NCBI GenBank assembly: GCA_025266875.1
Contig: JALLLT010000036.1
Location: forward strand, 372,001-436,000
Length of the DNA: 64,000 nt
From: Fennellomyces sp. T-0311
Taxonomy: Eukaryota; Mucoromycota; Mucoromycetes; Mucorales; Lichtheimiaceae
Direction of reading: 5' to 3'
This document shows, piece by piece, positions 46,406 through 57,317 of this stretch; the stretch's first letter is position 1, and the number at the start of each line of letters is the position of its first letter. Both the position numbers and the translations under genes were made by a program. A model generated the notes under the pieces. That model was not told the origin of the DNA. It saw nothing but the letters and a program-made list of their open reading frames with translations, and made no database searches.

Positions 46406-49400
46406 ATGAATCCTACGCTTGTACAGAAGATCTTTGGTCATTCGGAAGAGGCACAGATCGAAGCACCACCCATCTCAGCCAACCGGCTCGAGAACGCCTT
46501 CAGTGGTCTGCATAACTTTGTTCCCAGTGCCGAGAACCTGCGCAAAACAACCAAGGCCCTTAAAAGAAGCGGCATGGATATTCTCCAATCCACGTCATTG
46601 ACACGGTTGCTTTCCGGTGACTCTGATCATGCCATTTTCTTGCGAACCGCGCCACCATCGTCTACTGTAGCCACGATTACAGGCCATGGCGAGGATAACG
46701 TGGACAACGAAGAGGTGACAATGCCTCGGACAGGTATTACCCGAGACCAGATCATCAGCGAGTTTGAGGCCGGGGTCAGGCGGTTCCATCGTCAAGAGAT
46801 TGAAGAGGCATTTAAAGGAGCGGAAAGCAAGCAAAAAGCTGTCAAGATGCTAGAAAAGCTGCACAACAAGCACGACAAAAGAAAAAACGTTCCCCGCATC
46901 TATGACGAGATCCAAGCATCCATCCTAAAACGGCATTCCATGGACGTGGCTCCTAACTGGTTCGCTGACCGGATAAAAGGCTATAAAGATTACGACCGAT
47001 TTCAATACTTCAAAAGTGAAGGGCATCGGCTGCATGAGGAAGTACAGGGTTTCTTGGACTCATGTACCTGGGACGAAGTCATGGGTGTTCAGGACAGCGA
47101 TCAAGAAGCCAATAGCAACGATGACCAAGAAACCGACGACGAAGATAGCCAAGCTGTCAAGAACAAAGACACTTCAATACGCGAAACAGCAACTTTCACA
47201 GAAACTATGACGTTTTCATTGCGGTCTATTTTACGAGGGGAAATCGCCTACGACGGGTTCTTGAACCGATTGGAGAACGAGAAATTGCGCGTCGGTCGAT
47301 GTATGGCACAGCTTTCGAACGGGGTATCGGCTTTGACTGATATGATCGCCAGCGGAAGAATGGCCCGACTGTGCGGTACTGTTGTCGACGACACAATTTT
47401 CGATATCCAAGCTCTGGTACCTGGTTTTGATTTCGGACCAGAGGCGAAAACGGCTGTCCATGTGTCACCGATACCACCAGATCTGGACAAGTTGGAAGAT
47501 GCCCGCGTGTATCAGCTTGAACATTTCTCGAACATACTGTCAGGTACGTCATCGCAGTGTACACTTTCCGTTTCCATCAGTTAACGTGTTATGTTTTATG
47601 CTTAGGGTGCGTCGGTTCAAGCGTGAACGAAAAGATGGAATCATTTGTCTTTCATGAATCACGCAACGCGATCGTGGATACTGGTGTTGTCACCAAGCAG
47701 GATGACTTGGCCTTCAACGGTGCCATGAACAATGCTCTGCGGGAGTTCAAGACTGCTGCACACAACCTCTGGTCGCGGAAGCGCCACGACAGAGATCTCC
47801 GAGTCCTAACAACTGCTCTCATTCGGCTGAGGCTCGCTCCAAATCGCGTCCGTCGTTATCTGGCACGGATTGCAGCTGAGAAGAGAAAAAAGGAGGAGAC
47901 AGAAACCGGCAATCCCGTGGATCGGCGTATTAGCATAGCACATGCTAAGAGTAAGGCAGATTACCACCGGAAAGAGCTTGAGAATTCGATTGTTCGCGGA
48001 AGAGACGATGCTGTGATCGAAATGTTATTCGAAAAGCTAAACAACTGGGTCGCGAAGGTAAATCGACAGAATTTTTGTGTGCTCACCTTTCGCACTAACA
48101 GAGTTATTCTAAAAGCTTGACAAGCTGTCTCGTTCATCAAAAGTTCTTAGCAACAAAGAGGAGTCCGAGAAAAAAGAAAAGCACAAACAGGATCGCACTC
48201 TTTCTAAGAATCTTGACAAGGACAATCCGATTAGTACAAAGACCAACGACGCCGACGAGGAAGAAGTGGAAGAGTCTGCCGTAGATGCCCAAGAAAAAGA
48301 AGTTACCACCCGTCAAGTTCGAGCACTGGTAGCCATTATCAAACGAGTCCTGTTCACCACCGCCAAGCAGGTGTCTGCCAGAGCAATTCGCGATGCAGCC
48401 TACAAGGGGAGCGACCTAACAGATAAGCAGTGCCAGACTGCTGCCGAAATCGCCAACGCAGTTCGACCATACTACCACCCCGAACCAGATCAAGACGATA
48501 GCGCGGAAGACGACGATGACGACGAAGCGGATGTTCTGTCAGTGCATGAATGCGTCCCTCTGGCTTATATCACAAACGCTGTCATTAAATTGGTGGTCCC
48601 GCAACAGAATATCTGGGCGATCGTCCCGGACGTCGACTGCAAAGACCACTCCATCCATATTGGAGCAGATGTGCTTTACACATTATTCTCCGGTACTTAC
48701 ACGATCCCATCTACCAACGCCAAGGTGAAAGTCACCAGCAAACGAGAGGCGGGCCTGCCAGAGAGGCGCGATGACGTTTTCGGTGCCTTTTTCCGCTTAC
48801 CGAAGATAACACAAGCTCTCAAAACCAAGAACCTTGTCTTCAAGCACCGTTTGACCTATGTTAACAAGTATCAGGTCCGGGTGCTTGGTCGTGGTCGCAA
48901 GACCGCTGACCCGAACGATAGCAGCCAAGCAAAGAAAGAAGCAAGCAGCGTCCTGTCTGCCGATCAAAATGAAGAATCTAGCTACTCTGATTCCAGTGCG
49001 GAGGAAGTGCTTCCTGTTCGCAAAGGGAAGGGTAGGGCTGTGGTGACGCCCTCCACAGCAAAGAACAAGGCTGGTAAGGGAATGGCTGGCAAAGGAAAGG
49101 CCAGGAAGGCTCGAAAGCGAGAAAAGAAGAAGGCAATCAAGGCGGCCGGGCAGAAAAGGCCGCACCCTTCAGCAGCGGAATCTGGGTCGAAAAGGGCTAA
49201 CATCGACCAAAATCTCAACCAGCAACTTCTGGAAGAGAAGGAGAAACAGGTCAAGGAGCTACTGGCCGAATTCACATCGGTACGCAAGAAGTGCAATAAG
49301 TACGAGATCGAGCGTGCAGACCTAGGTCGTACATTCCGGAGCGGGAAAAAGAACAAGGGGAAGAAGGATTGGGATCGTGGTGTTTACACGAAGCTATGGG

Positions 49401-50409
49401 CGGTGCGAAGAACTGTCCGGGAATTTGAAAAGGACATCTCATTGAAGCAAAGGAAGTTGGCGGATTTGCGTGCCGAGCTGTTTCGGATGCAAGCGTTAAA
49501 ATCGAACAAAACAGTTCGGCCTCAAGAAACAATAGAACAGGTAGAGCGCTTGTATCAAAGGGCCGTTATATGTATGCTTATCACTGTGTTTGTAGAAACG
49601 TATCCGAAAGACGATCATTGACAGCTTTGGCAGCCAGAAACCGCTGGGTATCATTGGGATCGATCCAGGGATAGTTGTCACGGCAACCGCGGTTACCACC
49701 ACCTTTGACGCCGTGATGAGCGTTGTGCGAAGGTACACCTCACCACCATCACCTGAGCAGCAACCGCCGCAACAGACAACACGCCCACCCAAAGCGAAAA
49801 AATATACATCATCAATAAAAAAGGCTGCGACCTTCGAAACAAAGCATGCCAAGCGACGCGAACGCGACAAGGAAAACGACGACGGCAACAGGAGGAATAA
49901 AGAGTCAAGGACGAGGGAGATCCGTCACTCTATCCTGCATCGAAAGCTTGCAACATCTTGGCGCGTTCAGCAATCGATAGCAACACCGGCTTTCTATGGC
50001 GCATATCGTGCAGTCAACAGTCGCATCAAGAAGCATGCTAGAGGCGCGAACGCAAAACTGAGACAGGCTCTCGAGTCATGCAAGCAAGATACCGTCATCG
50101 TCACCAACGAATATCGCTCATCTAATGACATGCCCTGAATGCCATGCACCGACAAAACTGCAGAAGTACCGAGTAGATGGAAATCTCAAGGCAGCTAACG
50201 GTGCCATCAGGTGCACGAATCCGGACTGTCCTCTCCACCATGCGAATACTTTCAACCGTGATGCAGCAGCAGCATTCAACATCGCTGTCAGTAGCCTTTC
50301 GAAAGCTGTATCTCACAACAATTTACCCATCCCACCCTTCTCCCGCTCCCACGACCAAACCTTCCAACTCGCTGCCTCCATGGAGCGATTGACGGAACAC
50401 CAGCGCTAG
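46406..50409 (+). CDS. Fanzor-type (eukaryotic TnpB) RNA-guided nuclease, one frameshift, about 1275 aa
   Basis: Fanzors are eukaryotic relatives of TnpB/Cas12 that cut DNA guided by an RNA made next to the gene. Exons 46406-47543, 47606-48057, 48116-49540 and 49596-50138 close in phase. RuvC-I is GIIGIDPGIVVTATAV (Asp codon 49662-49664, residue about 1028); RuvC-II is VIVTNEYRSS (Glu codon 50109-50111). The zinc ribbon (CPEC at 50131-50142, CTNPDC at 50212-50229) and RuvC-III (NRDAAAAFNIA, Asp codon 50260-50262) follow one frame over: a single extra base at about 50124 leads the first frame to a TGA at 50136-50138, while the next frame runs to 50409. Upstream are a Lys-rich NLS-like stretch (about residues 845-885), FRLPKITQALKTKNLVFKHR with VNKYQVRVLG, acidic linkers and a helical N-terminus. 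No other transposase is joined to it. Identity is strong; activity is doubtful unless the frameshift is an error or is bypassed. Confidence 0.85.
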
Positions 50410-50669
50410 GTGCTTTTTGTCTCCCCCGTGACGGTGGATTTAAAGTAGTATAGAACGTCTGATTTTTCTAAACCCAGTTCAAAAGCTGTCAAAGTAGCTG
50501 AGTTTCCCAGCAATGGATACACTCTCTGTCGAGCTATTTATTTCCACCCGCCATCGAGAACTATGGAATAAAAAAAAAGCCTGCCATCACGGACGCCCCA
50601 CGACGAATCGCTTGGTGCCCCTACTAAACACGCTTGTGAGCTGCCCAGTTAAAAAAATGGGTATTTTTT
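50410..50669 (+). ncRNA. Candidate guide-RNA (omega/fRNA) region downstream of the Fanzor gene
   Basis: In TnpB and Fanzor loci the guide RNA usually overlaps or follows the 3' end of the nuclease gene. This 260-bp interval has no gene. It contains a possible long-range stem: ccgtgacgg at 50426-50434 pairs with ccatcacgg at 50584-50592 with one mismatch. A C-rich and a T-rich block follow. This is position-based inference only; the element end and the guide segment cannot be located without other copies. Confidence 0.25.
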
Positions 50670-51640
50670 TTAATTCTTTAACCTCTTCTTGGCTCTGCCT
50701 GTACGCTCACTCGTAGGATCATGCGCGCCTTGATCTCTCGACCGCATCACGCCCGCCGAATCTGATTCATCCGTATCCATTTTGCTCGACGACTTGCTTC
50801 GAATCTGACGACGCACACGCTCCACGCGCTTTTCGTAATCCTCCTTTTCCGCCTGGTTGTTTGCAATCATCTCGTGTGCTGCCCGAATGCGGTTGTCGAT
50901 CGCCTCCAGTACCGTCTTTGTGTTGCTCGACCATGTCTTTAATGCCTCCACCGTTTCCTCCAATTGCTCCGGTCGTACGTCGCGTCCCATGGTGTATTCC
51001 ACTTGCAGCTGCTGTTGTCGCTGATCCAGTTTGCCCACAAGAATCCCTTGGTAAAACGCATCAATGATCAGATCTTCCAGCGCGCGTACGTTGGGGATAT
51101 CGAGGTATTCTTGCAGCAATGGGTATGGCAGTGTCTAAAGCTTTGGATCAGTACGTTTATCGTTGCCTTTTTATCATCCTTGCTTGGTTTTACCCGGCTC
51201 GTTTCAGACATGGTGACGATGGAAAGGTGTTTCAGTTTGGTACGTTGTGTATCGTTAAGCGCAGGCAAGTTACTTTGCTCAGCTATCGTATCCAATATCA
51301 GGAATCCCTTTAAGCTTTCATAAAGAAAAACGTACCAACGTAATCCTTGTAGGTACCGTACATAAAGATCTTTAAAAGAGCATAGTATGGTGCTACTTCA
51401 GGTGATTGCGAGGCCTATGGCATTGTCATGAGGGACCGCAGCTGCTACGCCTTTTTTTTCTTCTTTTTTTACCTCGACGACATTGGGAGATTCGGCTAGT
51501 TCTGAAAACACGTAAATGCCAGGCGTAGCAAGTGCATCGACAATAAGCTTCGAGTTGGCAACGCCTTTGACCGATTTTGATAGTAGCAGGAAGGTCTGCA
51601 ATTTATGGCTGGTTGACAGTGTTAGATTCGACTCGTTCAT
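50670..51640 (-). CDS. CSN7: COP9 signalosome subunit 7, 4 exons, about 266 aa
   Basis: CSN7 is a PCI-domain subunit of the COP9 signalosome, which removes NEDD8 from cullins and so regulates SCF ligases. Exons 51473-51640, 51336-51414, 51194-51282 and 50670-51134 sum to 801 nt with closed phases. Key parts are LQTFLLLSKSVKGVANSKLI, ATPGIYVFSELAESPNV, APYYALLKIFMYGTYKDYVA, LNDTQRTKLKHLSIVTMSE, LPYPLLQEYLDIPNVRALED, LIIDAFYQGILVGKLDQ and MGRDVRPEQLEE, followed by a helical tail and a basic Ser-rich C-terminus (KSSSKMDTDESDSAG, ending RAKKRLKN). The second acceptor (51283) was chosen because it restores the family sequence; an earlier one breaks the frame. Its end faces the end of the Fanzor gene, 260 bp away. 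Its presence fits with the F-box genes nearby, though there is no sign of co-regulation. Confidence 0.92.
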
Positions 51641-51984
51641 TGTGTTAAAGTATGCAGCAGTGTAAAAAGAAGCGCCATGCGTAAGTGCTCGTCGGGACCT
51701 TAAAATCGAGACATCAACCCGCCATTGATATGTATTAAACGTAGCTGGCGGTAGACCAGGCCGCCACAATAAAATCGATCATTCAAAACGTCTATTTTCA
51801 ATATTAGCAGGGTAATAATTAAGCAGGTGTCGATCCAACATGCGGCCAGCGTTTACAACCAAAAGAGAGCACTATGTATAGTTTATATTACAGAATAAAA
51901 AGGAAAATAGAGAACAGAAACCAGCTGTGTACATGAGGGGAATAATAAGTCTACGTAAATAACAAATCCAAAAAAAACAACACT

Positions 51985-53712
51985 TTATACATCGACCTGG
52001 CGCGCATCCAGCCGTTCCTGGACATAGCTTATCGTGTCCCAGCTGACCTGCTTGCACTGGTAAATTTCCAAAGCCTCCAGATCCGAGTCGACTTGCACGA
52101 GGTCACGCATGCCTTTATCGGTAAGATAATCACAGTGCCACAACTTGAGTGTTTTCAACTCAGGAACAGACGCCAATTCCATGAGAACGCCATCAGTGAG
52201 ACCGCCGACAGTGCTGAATCCCATGTAATGCAACGACGATCGACTCCGGCTGGCCAATTTCTGGGCGAACTGGACCAGGACGCTGGTGAGGAATATGCAA
52301 TTGTCAAGTTGGAGCGCCTGCAGCGCTGGGAAATCCAGCAGGGACGGTAAAATCGTTGCACCGCCAGAAGGGCTCTTGGTGAGCCGGAGTCGTGTGACCC
52401 TGTGCGACGTTGCGATGGTGTTTGCTTTCAACGCAGCGATGAACGAAGACACATGACTCTCGTGATCGGATAGTTTGAATGTGCAATGGACGTGCCACAA
52501 ACGTGGTCCCGTGGTATCATCATCATGTCCAATAATGGTCGCATCCAGTTCGGCAGAGTAGCCCCAGCCAGCGTTACACCCATACAGGTTCAGCCACTTG
52601 CCGCGAAAGTTGCGAATAAGATGCCCCGCATCGAACTCTTGATAGTCGTGATACACCGTCAGCTTTTCCAGCGTGCCTGCCTCGTTGGCAACCACCGTCT
52701 TGATATCGTTCCAATCCTCGCGCGTGGTGCATGATCCTACCCATGCGCGCAATCCCGGCTGCGTGTCGTCGTCGTCGTCGCTGTCCCAATAATCCATATC
52801 CGGGGTATAGCCATCCAAGACGTCGCCAATGCTGAGAAATTCCAAACTGGGACGATGTTCCGGCTTGATCAAGATGGACGTGTCGCCCGCATACGAGCCG
52901 ATTTGGAGATATCGCAGGCCTGGACAGCTTGTTAAAACAGCTTCAATCTCCGCCTGCTGTGTCGCTGATCCTGTTGTCCAATTCAAATGCGTCAGCTGTA
53001 GCTTGGGTAATACAGCCGGCTCGACGGGTATTTCAATGTCGCTGAGTGGCAATGCCACATTGACCCTTTTAAGCCCTGGACATGCTTCCAAGATGGATAA
53101 TAAATGCGGTGTATCGTATGCACGTGTGTACTCGCCCAGTTCCCAATCCGCAACAAGCACCAGCTCGGTCAGCGACGACGACAGGTACCGTATGGAATCA
53201 AGCACATCCCTGTGATCGCATAGACAGTTTTCCCACGCTGCACAACGTTAGCCATGTCATAATAAAAAATAAACAACGGCTGTCCCAGTAAACTCACTCA
53301 GAGATCGAACATTGCGCATGCTTCCATAAAACATCATGTTGAGACTGCCATCAACGACTTTGGCTCCGCCGTCATAAATAACGTATTTCCGAATATGTTT
53401 GCCGATCGTTGATAGTTTAGGAATTAGCTCGTACTGGTTGTCTGCCACCGTAATTTCGTGCCATAGGTTGGGCGAGTTCATGATACGCTGCCGCCAGCCT
53501 CGGCTGACCTTCATGGCTTCAAACAGATCCGCCGTGCACAGCCCCTGCAGTATCGTCGATGCCACTTCAAATGGAAATTGGGATACGAAATCGACGCGCT
53601 TGCTCTCTTGCACTTTCCGCCAACAATCTTGAGGTATCGCTCGAGGCATCTCGACTGGACATTTTAACGAAATGGTCATTTGTGAAAAGATCTCGTCAAA
53701 AGTCTGGGCCAT
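51985..53712 (-). CDS. F-box/LRR protein (paralogue of 10952-12743), about 555 aa
   Basis: Likely SCF adaptor. Exons 53298-53712 and 51985-53237 (1668 nt) close in frame. The F-box-like part is FPFEVASTILQGLCTADLFE, VSRGWRQRI and NLWHEI. Then follow leucine-rich repeats (LTELVLVADWELGEYT, LTHLNWTTGSA, LRYLQIGSYAGD, LKTLKLWHCDYLTDKGMRDL, LEALEIYQCKQVSWDT). Length, intron position and phase, and many sequence blocks match the plus-strand gene at 10952-12743 (for example LV.ADWE, IRNFRGKWLNL against IRHFRGKQLNL, YVQERLDAR against YVQDTLDAR). An acidic run (DSDDDDDTQ) at about residue 305 has no counterpart. The two are clear duplicates in inverted orientation about 40 kb apart. Confidence 0.87.
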
Positions 53713-56700
53713 TGGTGTGTGTACTCAAAAGAATATTTTTAAAGGAAAAAAAGAGTTCTTTTTGTTCTCAAGAACCAGCTTGAAAAGAAAAAAGAACTTG
53801 TGGGAACGTCTTATCAAAAAAAAAAACGAGAGGGGGGCTGTGTAAAAAAAAAAGTGTAAACAAGTGTGTTACCATGGTAATTTGCGGGGTGAATGGTCGC
53901 GAATGGTAACATCTGCATTGTGCTAGCCCTTTGCTTGACGAATGGCAATTCGACTACAGATCACACGCCTTATTGGATATCGCAAAAAAAAGCTTTCTGT
54001 ACATGGAAACAATACTTGACATCTGTGATACAGTGGTTTTTTTTTTAAAAAAAAAAACCAGCACGTGTGCCTTTCGAAACGTCAACATCTTCTTTGATAG
54101 ACTTCCTTTTCACTATCGCTTTTTGGGCGGACATAAGTTGAGCCAATATTTTAGATTGAACCTTACGTAAAGTAGGTTCAATCATCCTATAGTACCCTTT
54201 TATTACCCTGAGTCTTTTTTTAGACGAGCCCTCGATTGTGAGCCTGGTGAAACTTTTATCCATTTACTTTTTTTTTTAAAAAAAAAAAGAAAGTTCGCAA
54301 CTATTGTTTAAAAAAGATAAGATAAAAAAGAAAAAAAAAGGATGGAGAATTTGATAGGTTCATGCAATCATTGCTTCTGGAGCATAGCAATCGGTTTCTA
54401 GTTACACTGCGGATAACGTTCGTGCGTCTTGGCTAATCGAACCCCGTTTTCGTAATACCGTTGCACGAACCATCAACCTTGCGTGCGCGCGCAAATGGAT
54501 TTAAATCGATGGTTGACGTTATCGTGCCAGGAGTATTACTCAATTACTCATCATACTTTGCAACGATCCGATATCCTCCAAGATGTCCTAAGCGCCAGAC
54601 TTTGCTCAACATGACTGATATTTGGCCACTGAATTCAATCCGATGCCAGTGCGTATGCAGATAAACTACTCGACGACTTTGGCTGATCGACGCAAGAACT
54701 CATCACTCGAGACATGTCGAATCCGGCCACTGCGACTTTTTTTTTTGCAACGTGATTTGAGAATCCGCACAGAGAAGCTGCTGGGACTACAATCCTTTGG
54801 GTGCGTCGTATCGTACGCCCTACCCATTACGCATATTCAGCAAGTTGTCGTCACCAAAAAAGAGATCGATACGGATTGTTAAAGAATGTCATCATCAAAT
54901 GTCGATAGCGGGCAAACGACGAAGCTGATGCAACCTGCAAAGGACAATGGCTCATCCTCGGTATCATACGTGAACAGTTTGGAGTGCAACTATCTCTCTC
55001 AAGTGTCACATTCTTTAAAATCGATTGACGGCTTGTTGCGATCGATCGGTGGTTGCACAGACGCTTCCTTGCTGTCAAGCATGTCATTCGTACCAATGAC
55101 ATGATCGTGTCATCCCTTTAAAACCATAAAGTACGTTATATGGCGTCGATGCTTTATCGCTTTGGCATGTTTCTCGATTGCAAAAACACCGATAACCTGA
55201 TAAGCTTGCCTCAGATACCGGAACGCCCGTAAGCTATTTATGTTGACATGATAATCACGTGCTTGACAGATACCACTATCACCGTCTACTCAAAAAAAAT
55301 AAGCAGATTGCTGATAAGGTCGCCAAGTCCAATAAGTTGAATGTTTACGAGATGCTGGTGGAGTATCTATTGTAACCAGATTGAGGCCAAGACAGTATCA
55401 TTTCGAACCTATCATCCATTGAAGGCTACCAGTGCTATAGATTTCTGAGACGAGGCACTGCCGAGGGGTCTTTCATGTAAGGCCCTGCCCTGCGCATAAT
55501 GGGCAGTGCGATGCATATAAGCAGAGAGACGCACACTATTGACAAAGCCGATAGAAATTCGGGCAGCAGCTTAGATTATGGATTTTCTATACACTGAATG
55601 GCCAAAGTTTGATGAACCGTGCCTTCGTTTGCCACAATGGACCGCTTCACAGAACCGGATAAGTGCGATACCTTGCAAGGTCATGGAAGCTTATTAGTTA
55701 CTGAGCAATATGTTAGTTTTACACTGAGGTTTATGTACATTCGTAGCTGCAATGAAAATTAGGCGACTTCGTTTCTAGGTGAAAAAGCGTGAGTTTTATT
55801 TATAAAAGACGTGTGGACCTGTCCCTGTAGGGATACAGTTTCGCTTTCTAATGATACAGATGTGCAGATCTATACGGGTGTCAAGGTAGTTCGGAAGCCA
55901 TATCTGAAAAACCCCTACTGGGAGAAAAGGCAGGCAGATGTGATAGGCATGGTAGGTATGAGAGAGATGGAGAAACTTTGGGGCGGGGACATAATGCCGG
56001 GGAATTAAATTTGCATAAAGCCATATCATTTATCACAACGCGTTTTATTATGCGTTCGATTATCAAGTAAAACATGTTTCTGCCATATTTACATAGAGTA
56101 ACTCGAGAGATAAAGATGGCAGACTTAATTATGTAAACACATGTCCAACCAAGCGTTCATCTAATGCACTGCATAAATTCAAAACTTGCAATGGATGATG
56201 ACTGGGAGGAATAGCTTTGGTGTCCCTTACCCGGATCGCACCAAATGTTTACGCATGAAACAAAGCTCCCCTGTGTTGGGTTGAGCAACCTACACATGCA
56301 AGCGCTGTGAACTGGACTGCAGATTCATTTTTTCTGGATGACCTGCCGATCGTCTACGTACCTTATATAGAATGCTCCGCATGATTCGCTAATGCGGTAC
56401 AAGGCACATGCTGTATAAGAGAGATCGATTTGGGATTCGCTTTAAAGAAGGATGATCGTGTTGTACTGTGACGACTACCATTCTCTTGATAGTGCACGCA
56501 TACCAACGAGAAACAAAGAGCGATACTAACAGCATCCGTAATACCCACCAACTCGCGTCAACGCCGCCGAGCTATTTTGGGATGGATCTAGAACTTTTGG
56601 TAGACAGTTCTACAGAAGGAAAGAGGCTAGTTATCGGAAGGCGCCAAATTAGGCGAGTACTTGAATCCCCACACGCATTCGATCAAAAAGACAAATGTCT

Positions 56701-57317
56701 CTCTGTGTAGCATGCAATGACTCATCTCTTAGTCACGGACGGATATATAACCTTAATTAATTCACGGCGTAAATACTTGATATGGTTCCTCCATCTATTT
56801 CTGTACACTTTTTGTTTATTTGATAATAACCGTTCACGCGCGGCATATTAAAATCGAATTCTTCTAGCATGTTGCAGATGTTGATCATTGCCTATTTGTG
56901 AATCTCAGCAATGACTCGGGTACCCGCGAGCACGTACACACCGACCACTATGAAAATGAAGTAATAATAACTTTAAAAAAAGCTATGTGTTACCGGCCGC
57001 TGTTGGCGTTTTCCAAGCCCTATGGAGTTGGGTTTTTGGGGATCCAGAAAATCACACAAGGAGCGGAACGCCTTGATCAGGTATGTGTGACATTAAATGT
57101 TTGTACTTTGTAAAAAGTCCCGAATAGTCCTTTCAAAAAAAGACTTCTCAGATGTACTGACAGCGTTCAATGTGTGACCATAAACCTCAGCAATCACGAT
57201 GTGGAACTAGGATGCGGATCGCCTATTCAATGGAATGGCCAATGCTTCAATTCAACCCCGCATTGCCAAGGCCCATTTCCATTTTATTGCTCTTCTTTAA
57301 ACCGTAGCTTTCCAAAG
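53713..57317. other. Gene-poor stretch with T/A palindromes and a dispersed repeat
   Basis: About 3.6 kb. The first part is the promoter side of the F-box gene, rich in A runs. It contains two T10A11 palindromes (54034-54060 and 54267-54289) and copy B of the dispersed repeat. Plus-strand frames at 54461-55104 have no recognisable domain or splice structure. No confident gene. Confidence 0.4.
55779..55935 (+). repeat. Dispersed repeat, copy B
   Basis: Begins ggtgaaaaagcgtgagtttt, continues ataaaagacg...gacctgtcc, then ccatatctgaaaaacccc and tactgggagaaaaggcag. Same order as copies A, C and D. The core includes a small hairpin-like ccctactggg. Confidence 0.65.

Noticed and set aside
29940..50409. 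Fanzor and Crypton as parts of one element
   Set aside because: They are about 15 kb apart with host genes (PPR, RhoGAP) between them. Fanzors do travel inside Cryptons in some genomes, but nothing here joins these two.
46110..50720. Terminal inverted repeats around the Fanzor gene
   Set aside because: I compared the left flank (46110-46405) with the right flank (50410-50720) on both strands and saw no match longer than chance. The element ends remain unknown.
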